From Puffinus mauretanicus (Eukaryota; Chordata; Aves; Procellariiformes; Procellariidae): a stretch of 64,000 nucleotides of DNA. Positions 23,701 to 35,700 of the stretch are shown piece after piece (the first letter of the stretch is position 1; each line of letters starts with the position of its first letter). The notes under the pieces were generated by a model. It was not told the DNA's origin. It was given only the letters and a program-made list of their open reading frames with translations, and ran no database searches. The position numbers were made by a program, and so were the translations under genes. The stretch spans positions 1 to 64,000 of the forward strand of contig JAJKFH010004063.1 of NCBI GenBank assembly GCA_023333565.1, read 5' to 3'.

Positions 23701-26700
23701 AGCAAAGCCCTTTCAACCTTTAGCTGCCAGGTTTTTTGTCTGTGTTTTTTCTAAACTCTGCCCAGGCGACGTGTGGAAGGCAAACAACTTGTGGGTGGTG
23801 CTGATGGAGCAAAATTTGAGGGCGAAAGAGATTTGCTTTCATTACCAGAATTTTGCTGAATATCGGCTTTGCTGTAGTGTCCTGCAAACCTGGCTTCACC
23901 TCGCCAGCTGAAGGAAAGCCCTGCCAAAGCCCGCGCAGGCACCTCTGCCCTCCCCGCTCCGTGGGGCCGAGGGTGGGGGGCGGCTGGGGGTGCACCCCCC
24001 GGCGATGCGACCCGCAGCGTCACGGGAGCAGTGACAGCACCTTGCTGGCTGACTTGGGTGTGCGAAGCGATTGCTCGTTGAGCATATTCCGGGCCATAAA
24101 TATGTTTATTTTTCAGTATTTCTCCTTAGCAGCTGGTGGCTTTTCAGCTTCTCGCTTGGAGGGGATGCGAAGGTGTCTTGTTGTGGAGTCACCTTCCCTT
24201 CCCACCCTGGGAGTGAGAAGGCGGCTTGAAAAGCTCTATTTTTATCTGTGTAGTGAAGAGCCCTTTTCAGTGCCCTCGTCCTGCCGGGCTGTTTTTGTTG
24301 GACTCTCCAGACATTGTCTTAAAAACACTCGCTTTCAGCGAACTTCCTCCTAAGGTTTCATGAATTTTATTTGGCCAGCAAAGAGTTGCCTCCCCCCTTC
24401 AGCTGACCGGTGGGACCCTTTCTGGGGCCTTTTTCCGCTTTATTTATTGCTTTAAAATGGCTCTTGTCAGTCGGTGGGGAGCGGGGTCCTGCCCCGAGCG
24501 GTGCCGGCAGCCGCGGGGGCCGAGTTGTGCTTTGGTTCCCTCCGGTTTGGGGAAGATGCGCTGGATTTCGGAAGGGGATTTCCGTGAGTCTGTGCCGCCG
24601 CGTCCGTCCCCACCAGACCCGCAGCTCGAGAGAGCAGCTCGGCTGCTTTAAGCCTTCGGCACGGCGCTGCCCTCCCGGGGGCTGCTCCCCATCGCTGCCA
24701 TCTGCGCCCGCCCGCGCTCGGCGCGCCATGCCGCGGGGACGCCGATGGTCGCCGGTGCTGCTGCTCTGTGGATGGCGCTTTGTCTGCGGATCCTGCTCCG
24801 TCATTTACTCGCTAAGCTTTGTGCTTCAGGAAGATGTTTACATAGGCACTGCTGCAAAAATAATTTTATTTACATATACATGTATACATACATATGCATA
24901 AACACTTACTGCACTTAACCTAGCAAACTGTTTAAAAAAAAATCCCTTCCCCACAGAAATTCTGCCAATATTTCTTCTGTTATTCAGCCTCAGACTGCTC
25001 AGGCTGGGCTCGAGCGCGGTGGAGGCTGTAGCCACGGCTCTGCTGGCAGCGGGACCTGTCCCTGTCCCCGCCGTGGGCAGCGATCCCACGCCTCCAGCCG
25101 CTTCGTGGGGTAACGCAGGTGGATTTTGTGACCGAAGTTAAACGTGATGTGGGAAGGATGGAGCAATCCTCGTCAGTGTTAATTAACTCCTGTGCAATTG
25201 TCTCCTACAATTAGGGGAAACAACTCGCTACGTGGCTTGCTGCTACAGGTTAATCTTCTCCTTTCAAGCTGAGCGTGTTCACTGAACTGCTCTGCGCTGC
25301 CCCGAAGCAGCTTCCATGTGCACTACGTTGCTGTGTAGCTTGACCTGCAGCCTTAATTAGCAGTGAAGCTTCTCGTTAGCCTTGTGCTTGCCTGTCAGAT
25401 CTCTGCAATCGTCTTCTGTTCTCTGCAGGGCTGTGTGTGGTGCTGTGGGAGGGACCCGAAAGCACTGAGAGCTGCTGGGGCGCTGGCTTTGGGGCATCGC
25501 GGGGTGGGTTGGTGCTCCGGCCTCGGAGCAGCCGTCCTCGCCCCGCTGCTCCAGCCGGGAGCGGGGCTGCTGCTCCGTGCTCCGTGGAGGACCAAAAGGA
25601 TTTCTCCTGCCAACAAATACCGGCACCTAGGTGATGCCCCCCGGAGAGCGTGCTCGAGACTGGCCTCCGAGCTGGCGTCCAGGGTTCCTGCTCCCTGAAA
25701 TTAGAAAATGGCTCTTTTGAGCCGGGGGAAGGCGCTGGCTGAGCCTTGCACACATGCACCCGCGGCAGAAAATTAAACTGTCACGCTCTCCAAAGGCCGG
25801 GCAGCAGGAACTCGGGATAAAAATGCCTCAGGCAGAAAATGAGCTTTATAGTGTTTGGCCAGCTTCAGATGAGGTGACAGATGCTTAATCAGCTTATTCG
25901 CCATAAGTGTCTGTCTGTCGTCTTCCCTCCCCTTCCCGGGATGGGACGCTGCCAGCAGCGCGGCGTGGGGGGGTGCAGAGCCCTCGCTTCCCGGGGGAAT
26001 GCCCGAGCATCCCTGCTCGGGCTGTGCGGGGATGTTCAGGCATGAAACTTAATTTTGTGGCGGTACCCGTGGCGGGAGGCTGTCGGGGCAGGGCGAGGGG
26101 CTGTCCCCGAGGTGGGGCGGGGGCTTGGGACCAGCTCCGGGGCTGCTCCGCTCAGCCGGGCTTGGTCCGGAGGTCGGATTTGCAGGGAGAGAATGGAGAT
26201 TGTTGTTGTCTCTTCCGCAGCTCGGCTGGGAAGTCGGTGTCTGGTTTTAGAGATGCTATCGGCAGCGGGGATTGAATAGCTCTGGCAGGGGAGGGTCAGG
26301 AGCTGCTGTGCCAAACGTACAAAGAGCCGTTCTTCTTCGTGATCCGATTATTCCTTCCCCCCATGTTTAAATAAGGACCTTAAAGCGAGGGAGGAAAAGC
26401 CGTCAGACAGCGCTTCTGGTGTTCACCGACGCCCTAATTTATGCATTTATAGGCAGGTGGAAAGTGACACCAAGTACTTTGAGACTGAGGTGTAATTCCT
26501 TGCACGTGGCTTCAGCCGTGGCTGCCACCGGCTCGGTGGGGACGATGGTGGCTTTCTTCTGTCTTCAGCTCCTTGGTGGTTATTTCGAGTCCCGCTCTTC
26601 AGCCTTTTCTGCTTGTCCATGATAGACCAAGCTGATGCTGCTCTCCGAGGCCATCCCGGCAGTGGGACATCACCAGCCATCATCTCCCAGAACTCAGTGG

Positions 26701-29700
26701 TTGGTCTGAGGCCGTTGCCTGCTGTCTCAAACAGCCGCTTATGGTTATTATTAGGGTTATATTTGCCATAGCTGATAATTTTCTGGTTTGGGCCATTCAC
26801 TTATCTCTTACGGTGAAGCACCTGCACAGGACGTCTCGCGCCGGGGCCCTGCAGAGCCACCTTGTTATTCACCCTCTGCCTCGTGCGGCAAAACCCAAGC
26901 TTGGTCTTCCTCAGCCGCGGGATGAAGGGAGGATACCTGGGGCTCTGCTCTCGCCTGGTGCCAGTGGCACCTTCTGGAGCTGGCGTGGGGAAGAGCCCGT
27001 TGTCCTTGGTGAGAGGTGAAGGTGTCTCCAGCCCACCCTGGCGAAGGGAGGAGGCATGGCTTGACATGGCACACAGGTTGTTCCGTTCAGCTGACGTCCT
27101 GGCTATGTTCCACAGCTCTTATCGTCGTGTTTGGTTTAGCGTTAGGCTACTTCTGCCCTGCCCTCATCCCGTACTTTTGACTTACCCCAAATGAGAAGAA
27201 TGTTTGCCCTTCCAGGCCAACAGGACCATTGCTTTTGTGCATTATTTGCAATACATGGGTATACTTAAGGCTTCCTGGTGTAAACCCAGCATCCTCTTGC
27301 AGACGTCGGGAAGCTTGGGTTGAGTCGCTGTGAGGGGTGTGGGAGGATTTTTTTTGCTCTGTTTTTGCATTTATGAGCATCGGGTTCAGCGTGGCTGCCC
27401 CAGGGGAGCGCGGAGCTGCTCTGTCCAGCTCCCGATCATCTCTGCTAATCCCTGATGTTCTTCCTTTTCCTTTAGACGATCATGGAGCAGTTCAATCCCA
27501 GCCTCAGGAATTTCATTTCTATGGGGAAGACCTATGAAAAAGCCTTAGCAAGTAAGTGAAGCTGCGCTGCTGGTGCGTTTATTGCTGAAGTGCTGGGGGC
27601 TGCAAGGCTGGCGAGGGTCTGGGGGGACAGCATGGCCTGGGAAGGGAGGAAAGGTGGAAAACCAGCTTGGGATGCTCTTTGTTCCCAAGGGGAGCGAGGG
27701 GAGGGAACTGGGGAGATGGTTCTTGGACCTCAATGCAAAGCTCACGTCGTTAGGACGCGCAAGGCATGCGCCTGCTGCGGGGCCGCGGATGTGGAAGGGG
27801 TTCGAGTGCTAAAATGTTGGGTGGCCACTGGATAACAAATACATCTCCAGCCAGTTATCTTTAAATGTTACTTTAAAATGTTTCGAGTTAAGATTTTAAG
27901 TTCTGTTTAAAGATGCGTTATTGAAATGTTCAAATTGCCCAGAAGCATGCGTTGGAAGAGAAGGAAAAAACCTAAAACCGTTGGTGGCAGCTCTTGATGG
28001 GCAATAGAGGGTCCGACTGGGAGCCGTTAGGGAGGTGTAGATTTAAATGATCGAAAGTAAACTAGGAATTGATGAAAACCAAAAATGGACTAGTTTGACC
28101 TAAAACAACTTTGCGTACTGCCTGGGCCCTCCGCGGCTCGGTTTCAGGAGGTTTAAGGCAGGCTTTGTTCGACCCCCGAGGCAGCTGCTTGCTTTCGGGG
28201 AGGGCTCTGCTCACTTCAGAGCGGCGCTGCACGTGCTCTCGGATTTTATTTTTTTAATTGGCTCAGTGAAAATGCCTGTAAGGGAAGAGGCTGTCATAAT
28301 CTCAAGCCAATGGAAAAAAATATTTAGGTGCCTCATGTTCTTAAACGACGTTCCTGAAATACAATCTTTGGGAAGGATCTGTGCCTTCTTGCTTTGTGCC
28401 TGGAGCAAATTTTGTTTCCCACAAGTCAAATGAGGTTCCTGGGTGTTTCGGTGAAGGATCTTTTGCGGTGCAGACCTCCTGCCGTTCTCAGTGCCGGCGC
28501 TCCCCTGCACGCTGCTTTCTTGCCCGTTCTCAGCACTGTTTGTAACTGGGCTTTAATGGATCAACTGGCCATATCGTGGGAAGTGCCCGCCCGTCCCCTG
28601 CGCAGGGGCTGTGGACGCCGATCCCCCAGGGATGGGGCGCTTACGCACCCTTACAAGCAGTGGAGTTTCCCGGCGATTCCTAACGGTGCTAATGAGCAGG
28701 GGTTGGTGATTTGGGTGTGCGGCTGCCCGCTGCTTCCCTGCGGGTCTCCAGCTGGGCGCAGGCAGCACGGCGGGAGGAGAGGCAGGGTCTGACGGGGGGC
28801 GAAGAGGTTGTGCTTGGAGCTGTGGTTTCATTTGTTCTTCTGAAATGTTATACTGCTGATGCAGCTCTTAATTACCTGGGTGGTGGAATGCATTTATATC
28901 GTGCTGTTTTATCACAGCTTAAGCTGGGCACGCTAACTGCAGCGTTTTGTGGATGACCACTATGATCGCTTGTTTTCTACTTTTCTCACATCCCTGCTGT
29001 GAATACGCTTTGAAGCCCGAGATCTTCCTGTAATTTTTAAAATTGTCTTTGGTCATCCTTTACTTTGGATCTGTGAGCTTGTGGGGGCATCTGAAGGAAG
29101 TGTCTTAATCAGTAAATCATGCTGGAAGAGGCTTCTGCACATAATTTGACGGTGCTGAGCTAAAGCTGTACAACATGTTCTCGTGATTAGAGGAAACCCC
29201 CTGCTTATCTGATTAAAGTGGAGTGTGTAGCTGGAATGTCAACAAACAAGACTGAACTCTAATGAAAGTCTGTGATATTCAATTATTCCACAGTGATTTT
29301 TCTGAGCAGCGTTAAGCAGGCTGATGGTTACACTGGAATGAAAACCACCAAGGTCCCGCACGTACCTTTTTTCTCCTAAATAGCCCTGTGATCTTGCTGC
29401 TCGAGCTTTCTTCTTCCTTCACCCTTTTTTCTTCTGTTTGTTGTTTAGTCCCTCCCCATGGGGTTAAGCCCTTTGAAGTAATGTCTATTTTAGTGTCTAG
29501 CATCTATTCAGTGCCATAGAAGTTATAATAGCCATTAAAGAGAATATAACCTGCATTTTTTGATGCTTTTAGGTATGACATACGCAGCAAAAGGATACTT
29601 TGATGCGCTGGTTAAGATGGGAGAGTTGGCCAGTGAAAGCCAAGGATCTAAAGAATTGGGTAAGTCACCACTTTACTGCTAAACGGAGTCGCAGTCCGGA

Positions 29701-32700
29701 GCGGGCTCCGAGCACAGGAACGAAACCAGATTTTTGCTGCTGATGGGGATAACAAGCTCAATGTGGAGCTGATCCTGCCTCATGTGAGTGGTAAAAGTGT
29801 CTCTGTATTTACCGTAAATGTAGCTTAAAAATAAAAGGCCGCTATTCTTAGCATCAGGATTTTGGGGCACTGTCAGCTCGTGGCCTTTGCAAAGGGGAAG
29901 CGTTTGCAGAGAGCGGCTTTGCTGGCGTTTTTGTCTTGCTTTGCAAAGGAGCGGAAAGCACCAGCTTCTGCTCCGGGAGCTGAGGCAGCGCTGCCCACCT
30001 TGGCCCTCTGAAGGAGAAGGGGACGACGCAGGGGAGCGGGGGCGGTTTGGGGAGCAGGTACTGCAGCTGTACTGAAGCAGTGTTTCTGCTGGTAGAAGTC
30101 CCCGGCGCTCGGGCTGTGCGTGCTGGGGCTGTGTTTACACCCTAAGCCCTGCCGAGTGCGGCAGAGCTCTTGCGAGATCTGCTGCACGCTGTCTGCAGCT
30201 TCCCAGTGCAAGGCAGCCCGTGACCTGTATTTGCTCAGTCGATCGGAGTCGCGACAGACGTCACGAGCTGTGATGCTCGGTGCCTCCGTTCCCTTTCTTG
30301 CACTTACTCCTCTGGCAAGTCATTCGGGAGCTGCTTTTCCAGTCTTCCCATCGCTCGGACGTGGCTCCTCTGAGCTGTCCCCTCCTCGCTGCTGTTCCGC
30401 TGTGCAGACGTGGTTCAAGGTGGCTCTTCTCCAGCTCCCCCCAGGGATGCTGCAGCCTCTCGTCAAGGCTCTTGTGGGGCTGAGATGGGTTTTGGTCTCA
30501 TTGCCTTGCAGTCCCAGGTGAACTCCTCCTCCTCCCAGTGCCTCCTGCAGGTCTGGCTCACCAGATCGCTGTGCTGGGAGATGGCAAGCCGTACTCGTTA
30601 ATGCCATCTCTCCGAGGCAGCCAATTAACAAAGAGGTTGAGCTGAAATGGCTCTAAAGGCTGATGAAGCAATTGGTGAACAGCCCCTCGGAGGGACCAGG
30701 CTTCGGTTTCCCCATGTTGTGCTGGGTGTCAGACCCCCCCTTACCCCCGGCCAGGGGCTGCTCCAGCTCGGCCGTGCACAGCTCCCTGCCTGCACCTGCA
30801 TTTTGATGGGGTAGCAGTAAGTGTCTATGGAAACCGATTCTGTCGCTTGGATTAGAGCTGCCTATAGCAATCTGTTTCTGTTCAATAAATAAAACAAAAG
30901 AGCCTTGTGTGCGATGCGTGCAGCGACGGAGATGGTAAGGGCTGTGCGGAGCTTACTGTCTGAGGGCTTCCTCTCTGCCTCTTTGGGGCTGAAAGACGCA
31001 GCAGCTCTCTCCTCCTGGAAGTGGAAGCTTGGGAAACCCTTATCAGGGGCGGCTGTGCCGGGCGAGGGCTGGAGCTCGGGGACCGCAAACCTTGCCTCCC
31101 CTTCAGAGCCGCTCCAGGCTTTGCTCGCACTTAAAACCTGGCTTTGGTGTCTTCTGGTGGTCCTGCTTCCTCGCCTAAGGACGGCGGTTTGACAGGGCCT
31201 CCTTAGTGCCCTCCCGCAGTCTCCCGACTGAGTTTGGTGCACGGCTCGAGTATTTTGGGGTTGGTTTAAAATGTTCCCAAATTACTGCGCCTTCCGCTCT
31301 CGGTGTGAGCGCAGCCGAGGGAGGATCCTGGCAGCTCCTGCTCAGCCCAGAGCCGTGACGAGCGGCTGCTCCTCGGACCTCTTGCTTTGTTGATCCTGCT
31401 GATATTTATTGTGGCAGCTGCTCTGTGCAGAAGAAAGTTAAGATAAAATTTCTGGCTGCAGTTTGCTGGAGCTGATAACAGCCGGGGACACAACCCCCTC
31501 CCAGCGGCATGTGTAAACAGGGGCTGAAAAATGTTTTAGATCGGGGCTGAGCTCGCCAAAGGTACGGCTTTTCCTGGGAACACCTTTACCTTATCGGTCC
31601 CTGTGCCGTGATTGCTGATAGTGCTGGAAGGGAGCGCTGGGCTCTGGGCTATTTCATTCCTTCCTAGGGGCAGCAGCAAATGGGGATGGTCGTAATTGCC
31701 ACCCGCGTTAACGTGCCCCCGCCGCTCCCTCCGAGGTTCCTCTGTGAGCGGCAGGAGAGGGAAAGCTGCTGCAGGACGGCAGGCAGGACTCCGGGGTGCT
31801 CTGGCTGGGGCTGCAGCTCGCGTGTTTCCAGCCTCCACGGAAGAGAATGCGAGATTTTTCTTTCCCTCCTTACCCCTTTTTTTTCCTGAATGTGCATGGT
31901 ATTCTGGTGTCCTTTCTGGGACAGGCGGTGTCAAAAGAAAATACAAAATACTCCCTTGTCTAAAACGTGGTTAAGGCAGCCACATCTTTTCCCTAGCCTC
32001 CTGCCTGCGCTGCAGTGATGCTGCCGGTGCCGGGGTGGCTGTGGGGGCTCCGCACCCCTGGGTGACACAGCACGGCCGGGGACCGGGAGCTCCGGGCAGG
32101 ACGGCAGCGCCCCGGGGAGCTGGGTGAAGACTGAGGGGCTGCCCTGTGCCGGGAGAGCTGCGGAGGCTCTTTGGGTCGGTGCTCGAAACCGGCCGCGTTT
32201 TCCTGTCGTCGTCTCTCCGGGAGTACCTGTGGCTCCGAGGAGTCGCTCTTTAAGCTGTGCCGGCTCTCGGGCGCAGGGAGCCGCGGTGGCTGCTTCTGCT
32301 TGGTGCCGGCTTTTTTTAAAAACACGTTCCTCTGATGGTAGCGATGCTGCACGTTTGTCCTGCTGAAAAGATTCAGCCTGCCGGAGCGCTGCCCCCAGCC
32401 TAGGTCTCCGCTCGGCAGCTGCTTAGCGCTTCACATTTTTTGTAAATTCTCCATCAGATTTTAGCAACTGCGTGTAGACAGGATAATCCCGGGTGGTAAT
32501 GGAAAACCCAGCGATAATGAAGTACTTGAGCTGTAATCGGCTCTGTGGCTTGAGTTTTCGGGTGCAGGTGTCTGTCGGGGGCGTACCTCTGTCTGAACCC
32601 CGCTGCTGAGGTTTGGGATATTCAAAGTCTGTTTTCTTGGGGGTTTTTTTAACTGCCGTGGTGCTCTGACCAGGTACGGGGTGTGGCTGTGAATTGTCCC

Positions 32701-35700
32701 CGCACAGCAGGAGTTTGCCCTGAGACGTTGCTCTATGCAATTCCCTGTGGGTTGAGCAGTTCCATGCTTTCAACAACCTGGGAAAAGCCTGCGCCTCGCG
32801 AGGAGCTGCGGGTGCTCCGTGCTCCGGAGCAGCTCCCGGTGCCACGCGGGACGTGGGGGAGAAGCCCTGTTACGGGACCTCTCCGGGAGCGGCTGCTGGG
32901 CTCGCCGAGGCAAACCCCGGGGGGGGCTGAGATGGGTCAGCGGTGGCAGCGAGGATCAGCTTGTGGTGGCCTTCCCGGGAAGGACGGCAGGAAAGCTGCT
33001 CCCTCCCTGCTCTGCTCTCCGGCTGCTGCCCAGATGCTGGTTCCTCTTTGAGAGACACCCATGCCCATGGTTCCTCTTTGAGAGAGGTTCCTTATGTTGT
33101 TCTTCACATCTCTGGTGGTTGCTGCAGTGGCTTTTGGGAAGCTGAGAAGCTGGCGTGAGGAGCACGAACGCTGCGTGTCTGATCAGTGACGGTTTGCTCC
33201 AGGCTTGATCCGGGAACAGTTCGTAGACACTTTGGAGGAGCTCGGGTCTCATGTGCACGAGTGCTCGGGTGGCTTCAGCCCATGTCTGGCTCCTGCTTTC
33301 ATCCCTTGGATGCTACTCAAAATGTTGTTTCTTTTGTCCCCCTTGAAAACTAGGCCATGGCGAAGTCATGGGAAGGGGTTTTCTTCTCCAGGGGAGCACG
33401 TGCCTGGTGAGCGGAGCCGGAGGCGGTTTCCACCAGGCTGGGAGCGCACTGGGATGCTGGGACTGATCAGCACCTGCAGGAAACTCCTTCAGGGCTGGAG
33501 GTGGATTTTGCTTCGCAGTTGGTTTTCTTGAAGGTCCTCTTGAGTTAGTGAGGGCTGCTCTGACTGAAGCATGGAGCTATGAAAGGGCGAGACGTGCAGT
33601 AATTAGTCGGCCATTGTTGAGCTGAAATGAGCCTCTGGTAGATGATGCCTTTCTTCTGACACACAATTGGCACAATAAAATCGGGACCAGTGGCACCTTC
33701 ATGGTCCAGTCGCTTGCTGCGGAGCTGTTTGGTGTCAGCAGAGGATGCTGGGCTTCAAGAGTTTTCAACCATCTCCGTACAGCTTTTAAAACAGATGAGC
33801 ATCACGGAGGGATGCGGGGTAGAGCCGTCTCCGCCGCGCCTGCTGTGCACCGAGAAGGGGGTCTGCGGTCGGAGCTGGGCACAGCGCCTGGTCCTGTCCA
33901 CGATGCTGCGTAGAGGCAGGGTGCCACCAGCCTGCTGGGGCGGCCAGCGCGGCAGCTCCTGGTGAGGGCAGACCAGCCTGCCGGGGTGCCCAGGCATCTT
34001 CTCTCTTGTCTGCGGCTCCTCAGTCTGGCCCGGGCTTGGCGGCGGCGTGGTTCGGAGGCTTTGTGCTGCGCTGAGCCCTCGGGGGAGGGATTAATCTGTT
34101 AATTGGATTTGCAGTTGTTTTGGGTAGATGCTTCCTGCAGCAGCGGAGATGCAGATATAGATCCCACGAATGTCAAAGGTTGTCGCAGCAGCAAAGCGTT
34201 TAACGTGTGATCGGGGACCACCACTGCGTGCTGCAGGGAGCTGGGGGTGGTCGTGGTACCCGATGTCCGCTGGGCACCTGCCAGAGCCGTGCCCAGAAAG
34301 ACCGAACCTGAACTCCAGGAAATCCTTGCCTGTGATGGGTGACTTGGTGTCCCTGCCGTGGGGTCCCTCTGCCCGTGGAGGTGAGCTCCTGGGGGGCAGA
34401 GCAGCGGTAATCTTGTTGCTTGATCCTTTTAAAACTGGACTTAACAATGCACTTAATGGCTTGTGGGCTGCAACTTTGTGCTGGTGGAAGAATGGATGCT
34501 CTGGACCTGTGATTCTGTTAAAAGGCCTAATTTGCCAGACAAATTGTTCCAGAAATTCAGGACAGCCTCCAAGCTGTGTGGTTCGCTCAGGGAAGGATCC
34601 TGCAGGAATGGGCTGGCTAAGGGTGCAGAAACACAAGAAAGACCTCTTAAAAACTGCTGCCTGCCTCCGAAAGGGCTCTGCTGCTGTCTGCATTGCCGCT
34701 TCGCTGCCTGCAGATCTTCTGATTAAAAGCAGACTGCCATAGCAGTAGGCTTGTTCTCGCCAACCTGTGTTTGGGTAAGTAATGGTGGAGGGTTGTTAAA
34801 GGAGCATCTGCGAAGAGCATGTTGCCTGGCTGGAGTTTCTAACGCGTAGCAGCTGTGCGTAACGTTTGGGTTTCACCTTCAGTGGTGACATCTTCCAGGG
34901 ACGCCTACCTGCTGTGTGCCCGGGCACCGCGCCCGGGACGAGCGTCCGAGGGACGCAGGGGCCACCCGCACGTCCGTGGGCTGGTTTCTGCCGTCCGGCA
35001 GTGCTGGGAGCCTGGCGGGTTTTGGGAGGGGGCACGGCTTGTCGTGTGGCCAGCCCCGGGTCCCCTCCGGGGCCGCTGGCCTGCAGCACCGATCGGTTCC
35101 TGCGGGTCCGAGCCGGTGGCTCCCGGCTGGTGACTGTGAGGTCTGTGCCGTCGTCTTCTCCTGTGCTAATTAATCCTCTGCCACCAACAGAGCTGCTGCC
35201 AGAGCAGTTGGGCACTAGGGACTCGCTGGTCTGTACGTCGTGATATATCATGATCCAGATGCATGATCCGTGCACACCCTGGCTGTTGGAAGCGTGGGGC
35301 ATCACAGGCCCCCCAGTCTCGAACCTGTCCCTGGGAAAAGTGTCAATGGGGAGCGCTCAGCCTGAGTGAGCCGCTTACTGGGAATGTGTCGTTGAACCTG
35401 CCTGACTCAGGCTGCCTTGGGAAGCTTTTGCTTTTTCCTTTACCTTGTCTCTCAATAAATAAATAAAAAATGTCTTAAGCTTTGCCAAGCTGGGTTGAAG
35501 CAGAGGCTGCAAAAGTGCTGATCATTATAATGCTGATGAGTCGCTGATATAACATCAACAAATCGGTACCATCCTTCGGGGCTGTGATAAGTGAAACCTT
35601 TTTGAAGAGGAAATAGATGAATCAGCACGGAGAAGCCGATTGTTTCCCCGCACTCGTATCCTTCCCGCTGCAGACGCACGGATCTTCCCCCAAGTTGTCT

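Larger units (their letters stand above)
17735..27475 (+). other. BAIAP2: BAIAP2 intron 1
   Basis: 9.7-kb phase-0 intron. It starts in the CpG island, passes an AT-rich island (18230-18460), and carries a 63-bp sequence twice (20398-20460 and 21805-21867). Further AT-rich ORF-poor patches lie near 22510-22620, 24040-24130, 24820-24990 and 26310-26480. No protein-coding exon other than the flanking ones was recognised. Confidence 0.85.
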
